The position numbers were made by a program, and so were the translations under genes. This document shows positions 54,786-64,000 of a stretch of DNA of 64,000 nt, in pieces; the stretch's first letter is position 1; the number at the start of each line of letters is the position of its first letter. The DNA comes from Brugia malayi. Taxonomy: Eukaryota; Nematoda; Chromadorea; Rhabditida; Onchocercidae. The stretch lies in assembly GCF_000002995.4 (NCBI RefSeq), contig NW_025062479.1:12787721-12851720 (forward strand), written 5' to 3'. The notes beneath the pieces were generated by a model that searched no databases, had not been told where the DNA came from, and worked only from the letters and a program-made list of their open reading frames with translations.

Positions 54786-55439
54786 CAAATCTTCTGGCTA
54801 TTTATTTAAGTTGAACACCAGTGACGGACGACGAATCCCATTTCTATTTAAATTTTCAAATTTGAATTAATTAGAAGTTCGCTCTGAATAATTCTTTTCT
54901 TTCAATATTCTCGTAGTATTTAGTGCTTATTTGTTACTTTAACTTTTCTTTTCAATCATCACACCCTTTTCAAATAAGTAAATCATTGCGCAGATACCTT
55001 CGCGAACCATTCTGAACGGTTGCCTTTCTCAAAGTATTTTGACTTGACCTGCAGTTTAATAAATACACAAAAGTTCAATTTAAAAGTTTTGACACTTTTG
55101 CTTAAATAATAAAACCATTAAAAGATTGCTGAGATACTTACAGTGTCAAAATATTTTAAATGAGTTAAGGTTTCTGTGTCGTAGCAAATACTTTCAAATG
55201 AATTTCCAAACGTAGGCTGAACGTTGCTGACTGTGTGTAGGCGATCAGTGTCAAATAAAAGTTTCATGGCTGACTTTATCTGACTATGAAATCCTTATCT
55301 TTTTTTAGTCTAAACGATTTAAGTGCTAGATTTTGCTTTCAAAAAACCAATAACAAGAGACCAATTTTAAAGAGACCAATTCTTATCATTTAAGACTTAA
55401 ACTTAAAAGAAAAAAAAAAAAAACTGAAGGAGATCAATT

Positions 55440-56050
55440 TCAGTCAAATTTTTTTGTATTTTCCCTGAATTTCAAATCTTTTTAACCTAAATCAAGTGAT
55501 AAATTAATAAAATGAATTTACTTATTAATTTTAGCCTTCTAATATCTTATAACTTTCATCTGATATCATTTTCAATTTATTTCGACAATGAATTTGGTAA
55601 AAATACCAATTTCAAAATTCTGTGAAGGGGCAAAATTGAATTTTCATTGAATCATAGAAATATTTTGAACATGTTTAGCATGGCATAATATTTTCGGTCG
55701 ACATAATCTTCCCTTTTCCAGCAAAATTTTTTATTTTTCAATTTCAAATGATAAAATGATAACGATCAATTGCAATTTTTTTAACCTAAATCAATTGACT
55801 AGTCGATGATGTTTCACATGTTTCTAATACAGAAATAGTTTGCTCATTAGTTTTAGTCTTGCAGTGTTTTAAAATTTTCGGTTGATACCATTTTCGACAA
55901 ATTTCGACAATGAATTTGATAAAAATATGAATTTCAAAATGCTGAGAATGGCATAATGTTTTCAATCAATATGATCTTCCGTTTTCAGCAAAAAATTTTT
56001 CCACAACATTATAAATTATTTGAAATATCAATTTCAAATGATAATGAATT
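55440..56050 (+). repeat. Block 2 of the 305-bp tandem repeat family
   Basis: The same landmarks as in block 1 recur here: cttataactttc at 55546 and tttaaaattttc at 55868 (322 apart), each followed by the shared cattttc, gaatttggtaaaaat, ttttgaac/agcat and gaaatatcaattt pieces in the same order and orientation. About two copies are present. Confidence 0.65.
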
Positions 56051-58971
56051 ATGAGAATAGTTGATTACATCCATCTAAAAAGAAAGTAGACATCTGCTTT
56101 TTAATTAACATCAGATTTCAAATGTAAAAACAATTGTTTTGATTTGTTACTGCAAACCCTTGCTTTGTTTAAAATTTTGCGTTATTGTCATCCAAAACGT
56201 ACTTTACTGGCCCAATTTGCCCGTTTACCGAATCTCAGTTGGCTTGCCCAACGTTTCAAACGTGGATCGTAGTACAGCTGTAATTTTTCACGTTTTTCAT
56301 TTTGCTCGTGAAAGTAAAATTTTTGTTCCGTTATTCTCATAATAGTGCCATTTATTTATCAATTCTTAACTGACTTGTTTGAGCTAAAAATGGAAGGCTT
56401 CGTTCTTCTATGATTTAAGTAATTAGCTTTTGGCTGAGAAAACTATCGCAGTGAAATATCATTCCCCACTGAACATTTCAAATATTTAAAATATTTTTTG
56501 GTATTTTTTGCTTGTAATTGCCAGTCATTTATCTGATTGATTTATTTGTTATAACCTCACTGTTACCACATTACTATCACCTATCACAAACATTCTAATT
56601 ATTACTATTACGCCTACAAAGTGACTAGTATTATTGTTCCAATTATTGTTATTATAATCATTATCACTTTTGCTTGTGAAATCGTGACATTATGATTACT
56701 ATCATTATCTGTTCTGCCATCTCATTGCTCAGTTAGTCGTTGACGCTTTATTATTTCAAAATATTAAGGTACTCAAATTAGACTGAATTACTGTTTCAAA
56801 ACAAAAAAAAAAAAGCTGGAAACGAACCACATTAGATAATTCATTTGGCCATTGTACCATATCATTCATATAAGGCCATAAGTCTTGCCTGTACTCGTTT
56901 GTTTCATCTAATAGTGCATCTGCAACATGAAATCAAACACTGAAAAAAATATTTTAAAAACTAATCTATAGCGGACAAAATATACTATGACTTTATTCAA
57001 CTTATAAAAACAAAAGCTAAATGTGTTTTGATAAAGAACTCTGTTGCTTCAGAGATCAAAGGATGTTCATATTAATCAATCACATTCATAAAATAAACTA
57101 ACTAAATTATTTCACTTAGAATAAATTTAATAAAATAGTCAAAAAAAAAAAAAAAAAAAAAAATAGCCTTACTCTGTGCTAATGTTAGCACTGGAAGAAT
57201 GCAATAAAGTAATAAATCTGTGAACATTCTCTGTGGATTCTGAGATCTGAAATTGCTTCTGATAGGAACAATGAAAGAATATGTCAAATTTTAAGTCATG
57301 CAACCGATATTTAATTCAATTATCTAATTGGTTCAATTTTTTTTTTTTTTATTATAAGCTGAATAACAGGATGATTTATAGGCCGAATCGTTTAACGATA
57401 TAGTTTTGGCTAAATTTTCACGTCATAATGACTTTTTGAGATGATTTTTTTTTTAAAATTCTTCGTGGCATTCTATCATTGTGCATTAAATCTCTATCTT
57501 TTGAGATAAATCAATAATAACAGGATAATTTATAATTTTGTTTCATTTTTAAGCGTACATGATGATATTCCAGACAGATCATAATTGAAAAGAATATTTT
57601 TTAAATGAAAAAAGCAGGATTTTATGTCGTGAAAAAAAAAAAAAAATTAACAAAAAAGTCACTAATTGAAGACATATATGGAAGTTCGAAAGTTTTCAGC
57701 GTATCTGTAGATGCATTTAAGTGAATGCAAATGTACGAACTAATATCACATCCGCCGCATATAAGCACCACATATTTTTTTTTGGTTTGAGTAGATTTTC
57801 TAAATGTCGGAGCGATAAATAGAAACTATCATCGATTGAATATATTTTAAAAACCAACTGAACAGTATTTAAATTAATAGTAAAACTAATCAACAAAACA
57901 ATAGTTTTTTTTTTTTGACTAATACAATAAAAGGATTTTAAATTTAATAATAATTCACAATGTTCAGATAAGTTCTTCCTTTCCTTCATATTGATTTAAT
58001 AATGATAAAAACCAAAGAAAAATCATATTTGTTTGTTGCTCAAATACAATTAAAAAACACTTTGTGCTCTAAAGAAGCCAAATTTTTTGCACTTACTGAC
58101 ATTGCAAGTACTTTAACAGAATTTAATAGAATGATAGATAGTATTTATCATTCGAAGATTAAATACATATATATATTTTGTTTGCGACATTTGCAAATAG
58201 GTCGTTTTAATTTAACTGCTATTTAGTTGTTCAATAATTCTTTCTAAATTCTGAAAAGTTTAGGATTTGGACTTTTTGAAATTTTAAATTTATTCAATCT
58301 GTCGCATTTCAAATTATGAACAGATGCTGAAGGGAACAGAAGTTTATTTCTCTAAATGATTCAAATGAAAAGAGTCAAAAAGCAGTCCGTAAATATCTTG
58401 AATTTAATTTAAGTGTAAATATTAAGTTAGCTAAAAATATTCTGATATTCAAAAGTGAGAAGTCTCTTATACTTCATATGGCAAATATACATAATACGTG
58501 TTATCCTACTTATTACACGTATTATGGATATGTATTTATTATCATTCCGTATTTTGAACTATTTTGAACCTTATAAAAATATTTAAAAATGAGACATTCT
58601 CAAAAATGGTTAAAACTGAAAAGTCCTTTAAAATATTCAGACATTTTTTCAAGGCAAAAAAAAAATTGGTGAAAAGATGAAATTTTGAGAATTGCTTCTT
58701 AACATTTATGACATCTGTACGTGAAGCATATACGACAACTGAAAACCATATAAAAGTCGCCGCAGATGAAAGTGTCATATGACCAGATTTATTGTAAAAA
58801 GAAACGAACAAATGGCTAATTTTGCTTGTTAGCAAAATCTGACAAGTACTAATGCATCTGAAATCAGTGGGATCTGATACCAATAACTCATGAGCGATTC
58901 TGGAAAGCCTTATCGTCTCAAATATGCCTTATTTCTTTTATACATATATATATTATTTATATATTTATTAT

Positions 58972-58978
<7 letters not shown>

Positions 58979-59031
<53 letters not shown>
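58979..59031 (+). repeat. Poly(A) tract, about 53 bases
   Basis: The longest homopolymer in the window. It is followed by more A-rich sequence and preceded by an AT-rich stretch; no open frame ends near it and no target-site duplication was seen, so a retroposon tail is not supported. Confidence 0.9.
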
Positions 59032-59032
<1 letters not shown>

Positions 59033-61612
59033 AGAAAAAAAAGCAAAAAATGGAAATTTGTATTTTTTTGGACGAGCAATCAGACACAAATTGAATTAAA
59101 ATTACAAGTTAAGATTCAATAAGATAAATTAAAATGGCAAAAATAGAAAGGAATGAAACAGGAAATATTAGAACCGGATAAATCACTTTCAGTGAAATAG
59201 CAAAGAAACAATTGAAAATGAATAAATATGGGAAAGAAGTGAGGAAAGGAATTGGAGGGAGAGAGAGAGAGAGAGGAAGTAGTAGAAGACCTTATTTTGT
59301 TATTCATGGAACAATATTAAAATAAAAGAAGGGAATAATAATGATAATGATTGATGTCATCAGTTGCAACAGAAAAATGGGAAGCAATTTTTTAAGAAAT
59401 GAAAGATTGATGAAAAGGTCAAAAATAGAGTAAAAAAATGGTTTACTAAAAATATTCATCCCATAAATTTTTGTCATTTGCTTTCGTTTCTTTTAAATAG
59501 CAAAAATGTTATATCTGCTAGAAAAGTTATTAAATTTTGGCAAACTCTCAACTAAATTTGTTTGTTTGTAAATCCAGTAAATTAATTATCCAATCAAAAT
59601 TTTGCCAGTTTATTGCAAGAAATTTTTCTCATTTCTCAACTATTACTATAGTTGTCATATATTAACTGCTAATGTTTCCGATTCACAGCTAAAGGATTTG
59701 AAGAAAGAAAGAATTAAACTAATTAATAATTAATTAATGATCATCAACCCGTCGCTCCTGATATTTGTTTATGACAGTTACTGCCTCATATATTTTCATA
59801 TTAAAAGAAACTTAAGCCTATTTATTTATCGATTTATCGTGATGCTTTCTAATTAGTCACATAAGAAATATTTGAATGGATATCACATGCGTTTCTATTT
59901 TGAAACTATCAAAATCCGATAGAAAGTTGAAATCCTTTGGAAGATCAAAATAGCTTACCTTTTTGATTAACTCATTTTTGTGATGATTGATTTATTAGGA
60001 AGATTTATGATTTAATAAAATTTTTCCCAATTAAAATTTCTTCAGATAAGTGAACAGTTTTCGTTCTTTTTATCAGTTAGGATAAAATGAACATTTGAAC
60101 CCTTGTAGTTCAAACTGCTTTTAAAAATGCAGGTAAATCGATCGAATGGCAATATTTTTGGAAGAGAAAAGGACAACATTACATGATTTCTATATTATGC
60201 AAATTTCTTGAATATTTGTAACAGATGGCACAACTATGAAACATCAAGAATTCAGTGATAATTTTATAATAAATCTGCCATCAGTCTTTCATCCGTTAAA
60301 ATACATCTTTGATCTTATCATTATTTTCGTGAAAATCTTCGCTCATCTTTTTCATGTGACTATCATTTGGAGTAAATTGGTCTTATAATAAAAGGCGTTT
60401 TATGTAAAAAAAAAAAAATATGACTTTTTGTTTAACGATCGCTGATGTCATTTTTTCCATCTGATACAAAGCAATGTTTTTTTGATTTAGCAAAGAAATT
60501 AACTTTTTATTTTTCAATAGTTATCTTACATGTTTCTTCTTATTCTATCATACTTCAGTACCATGTTTCAAGAAAATATTTGTGTCTTTCTTTTTTATAG
60601 GAGAAAGATCAAACTATTATTATGTATGTTTGATATTTTTGATAGTATGTAGAAAAAAATTAAATATTTAGCAATATCTGATCTAATTGCATATGTTGTC
60701 AAAGTATTTTTGTGTTAACTTTAATGAGAACAAATAGGTAAGTAAATCAGGGACTGAAATATTTTTAATTTGATTAACTTGGAAGGAGTAAAATAAAGCT
60801 TAAATAAATTAAATTAAGCAGAAATGAATTAAATCAAAATGAAACAATCACCTTTAGTATTGGCTTCATAAACAACTGAATTTTTTTCTTTAATCTATTA
60901 ATTGGTTCAGTCTAAAAAAAATAAATGTTAATATAATTGAAAGTAACTGGATCATTTTCGAAAGAGGCAAATAATTGATTACTATTGCTTCAATTTAAAT
61001 CAAAGTTATTTTTCAATGATATTTTTACAAATCATATTTTAATGATTATACTTCACAAACTATCCTCATCTTTTCATGAAGAAAGAAAAAATAAATTTTT
61101 TAGGATTAATTTTCTCGACTTTATATTTTTCGATTTTATATTTTGCTTGGCAAATTTAATCATAAATGGTATTTGTAAGGCCATAAACAAACGGAAGTGA
61201 GTTATAATTGAAGTTATTGGGACATTTATATAAGCAAAAATCCGTTTTTAGAAGGATTGTCGCCGTTATATCAACCAAAATTTTTCAGAAATACCCAATA
61301 TATTAGCAAAAAGCTAAAGAACTGCAAAGAATATCCGAAGCTTTAGGTTTCTTAGACTAAAATTTCTTTTTTTAGGCTAAGGTAATCTCTGTACAGAATT
61401 TGCTCCATTTCTGTAAGTTCTTATATATATATATATTTTAAATTTTTTCTAAGCCGCTTTTTAAATTACCCTTGCAGCGGAACTGGTTACTTTTCCAGAA
61501 ATATGCAAAGAATTTAATAGAGTTCCTAATTAGTTTACCCATTTCTTGTCTCTCAAAATTTTATCTGCCTTTGTTTATTTTTTAAATATTACTTAAAAAT
61601 ATGTCAATCACC

Positions 61613-61642
61613 GATCAATCAATCAATCAATCAATCAATCAA
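61613..61642 (+). repeat. (ATCA)n microsatellite, about seven units
   Basis: Perfect tetranucleotide repeat gatcaatcaatca and on, ending in aattag. Confidence 0.95.
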
Positions 61643-64000
61643 TTAGTTATCCAACTAAGTGAAAAAAGCGCCATGAGAAGTGACATCATAATAACATCGC
61701 TTATCACTTAAGAGAATTAATGCAGTTTGACAAAATGCTAGTCATATTTTACAAAGTGTTAATATAATGACAGCTTTTTGTTAAGCATTTATTGCCATCT
61801 GAAATGAAAATCATCGATGTATCACAATGACTGAAGGGTAACACCTGCAGAAGAAGCTAATTTATGAAAGTGCAAAGTAATTAACTCAAGTCAATTAAGT
61901 AAAGTGTATTCCAATTTCTCATCGAGAATTTGTCTTTCTTTGCCATTATTTATTCAGACTAATGATGTTAAAATTAATTAGTTAAGCAAATTAAAAGTTT
62001 CAAAAGGTAACATTATCTTCATTAGAACAAAAATTTTCAATCACTGTAAGTTGGCGATTTAGCAATTTTCGAAATGGAACAAAAATGTAATAATGCGGAA
62101 TGTTTAGAATAGTTAAAAAAAAAATAAAAACGCTTAAGCATTAGTAGACCGATAGATCAGCTTTATTTGCATATTCATTATTAAGAGAATATACCGATAT
62201 ATCCACGATATTCTTAAAAATAAGTTATGAATATTAAATAAGTTAAAAGGTTACTTTAATAGCAAAATATATATTATTAACAGAATAGCGAAAATGAGAA
62301 ATAGAGAAATAACTCAGTTACAGAACTTTATCATTTAATCTAAAAGTTAATTGAGTTTAGCATAAAGATAAAGTTATCTTACCTTTAAATTCTACAGGTA
62401 ATTTTAAATCGGTCAAGTTGAATTTAAAAACAAACATAGAAGAGAATAATATTTGGCTCTATGTAAACAACACTAAATGATGAGTAAACGAAGCACTTTT
62501 TTTTTAATATTATATAATGGAATATTTTGTTATCAAATTATTTAATTATTTATTACTAATAACATCATTTTCCATTTGGAAAAGAAATGTTCTAACAGTT
62601 AAAATCATTGTTTAATGGGATGTTTGGTGAAATAAACAGATGATGCAAAATATCAATGAACTATTCAATCAAATTTTGTAACAAAAGAACGTACCAAAAA
62701 GTGCACTAAATATGAAAAATTTAAGGAAAAAAAATTAATTTATAAGCGTGATATTTATAATATTACTTTTAAGAGAAAAGATATTTGTTTTTCTCATTTA
62801 AGCAAAAAGAAAAAAAAAAGTTATTTTTTCAATTTTTCTGATTACACCAAAATTATAAACGAATATGAAGTACAAAGGAAATAATAATTTCTTAAACTAT
62901 TTTTGAAAAAACAAATAAAATCTGGATGTTGTAATGAAACTGAGAAGCGTACGAAACTAAAAAGGCCGCATTACTTTGCTTCAATAGTTATGAAGGAAAG
63001 AAGGTTTTTATGGAAGTGAAATTGGCACTATCGCCATCACTGCTAATTAAGGCTTAATGATTTAGAATTAAAGCTTGCTATTTTGCTTTTTATGATTTTA
63101 TTTCCTCTTTACTAATGAAAAAAAAACGAATGTTCCACCAACCAACAATTGCAATTTCTTTTTTTTTGAAATACTTTTTTTATTTTAATGTTAGAGTTGA
63201 ATTCTATTTGTTGATAATAAGTAGTAATTAAAACAAAGGGCGCCTAAAAAAGATTGCATGTTTTGATTAAATGAATACCAAAACAAATTACGCAAAGGAA
63301 AGAAGAAGCAAAACATATTTATGAATTGAAATTAGATCTAATTCTAGTTTTGCTAAAGTAAAGGAAAATTAGAAAGGAAGAAAAATGAATAGGAGAAAAT
63401 CAACATAATGCTAATTAGCTGCATTAATTGGAGGAAACATGTAATAAATAACCGGTCGCGGCTTGCGTGAGATAATTAATTAAAGCTTGCAGAAGCAAAA
63501 AAAAACTTAGGAAAAATAAAATCTGAATGATTAGTGGATTTTATAGCATCCATTTACTCTAGAGTTTATCAATGAATCCCCCTTCTTTGTATTAAAGGCT
63601 TTAATGAGAGAATTGAGAAATTAAGGCAAATAACTCGGTCTGATGAAATTTGTCATTTGAAAACTAAAGTTTACCAATTCAATTCATTTTCTTAAAATAA
63701 TACAGTATCGGTGGAGTCTAATTCCAGAATTGTGAAAATTCAACTGATAAAATATTTTACTAACTACTCTGTTCTCATCTTTTCAAAAGGCATGTTAATC
63801 TTATCAATGTATAACAAAAATGATGACAGTATAATTTAAAATTTCCTGGAAGATAATAGAATAGTTGGCAATAGTTTTAAAATAGAAATTAGATAAGCAC
63901 ACAAGATAAGGTTTATTAAAAGGATACTGAAGATTTTTGGCAGTTTTTAATCTTTTGACCTATTATGAATCGAGAAATCAATAAAATTGATTTGCATAAA

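Larger units (their letters stand above)
50573..55439. other. Interval splitting the repeat array
   Basis: These 4.9 kb separate two blocks of the same repeat family and contain a candidate exon (50775-50909), an A-rich purine tract, ordinary AT-rich DNA (51.1-52.88 kb), a T-rich asymmetric tract, and a degenerate minisatellite. I see no gene with more than one supported exon. Confidence 0.5.
56051..64000. other. Gene-poor right flank
   Basis: I see no supported gene in these 8 kb. A slightly GC-richer island at about 56195-56275 is open in two plus frames but has neither ATG nor splice context. Notable simple sequence: poly(A) of about 22 bases near 57140-57162, the 53-base poly(A) at 58979-59031, a GA run at about 59253-59275, and (ATCA)n at 61613-61642. 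Confidence 0.45.

Noticed and set aside
58979..59045. 53-base poly(A) as a retroposon tail
   Set aside because: No element body, no open frame and no target-site duplication could be seen around it.

Overview
This is a stretch of strongly AT-rich eukaryotic nuclear DNA, best read as a nematode and most likely a filarial or other spirurid worm. The signs are many short exons in small to medium introns, acceptors of the form TTTTCAG, ATGs a few bases after a splice acceptor (typical of spliced-leader trans-splicing), an ABL kinase built like the nematode ABL-1, and abundant A/T homopolymers. The species is an inference. There is no prokaryotic or viral gene, no CRISPR and no rRNA or tRNA that I could see.

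Layout. (1) 3210-5712, minus strand: the 5' coding part of a gene that looks like the long isoform of the TSC22/bunched family; its 3' end lies left of the window. (2) 6782-17942, plus strand: a complete 26-exon gene for the eIF2alpha kinase GCN2 (RWD, pseudokinase, kinase, HisRS-like, C-terminal domain; my splice model gives 1588 residues). It lies head to head with the TSC22-like gene about 1 kb away. (3) 18900-19049, minus strand: an unannotated-looking 49-residue single-exon membrane microprotein gene, tail to tail with gcn-2, with a splice acceptor 7 bases before the ATG and AATAAA 27 bases after the stop. (4) 27775-46662, plus strand: a complete 21-exon abl-1 gene (myristoylation start, His-rich linker, SH3, SH2, tyrosine kinase, an FPPPPP Ena/VASP-type motif, F-actin-binding C-terminus; about 1255 residues) with a 7.5 kb first intron. 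(5) 46.7-64 kb: a gene-poor flank holding a diverged tandem repeat family with a period of about 305 bp in two blocks, an A-rich tract, a long T-rich strand-asymmetric tract, a degenerate minisatellite and a 53-base poly(A).

How the genes work. GCN2 senses uncharged tRNA and phosphorylates eIF2alpha; its own leader carries a short uORF. ABL-1 is a cytoskeletal and stress signalling tyrosine kinase. TSC22 long isoforms act in growth control. Nothing in the sequence shows that these neighbours are co-regulated.

The most notable points are two GC-AG introns (one in gcn-2, one in abl-1), a diverged copy of a gcn-2 exon inside the following intron, the microprotein gene, and the interrupted 305-bp repeat array. 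All exon models were made by eye from reading frame, splice consensus and family knowledge; no alignment or transcript data were available.
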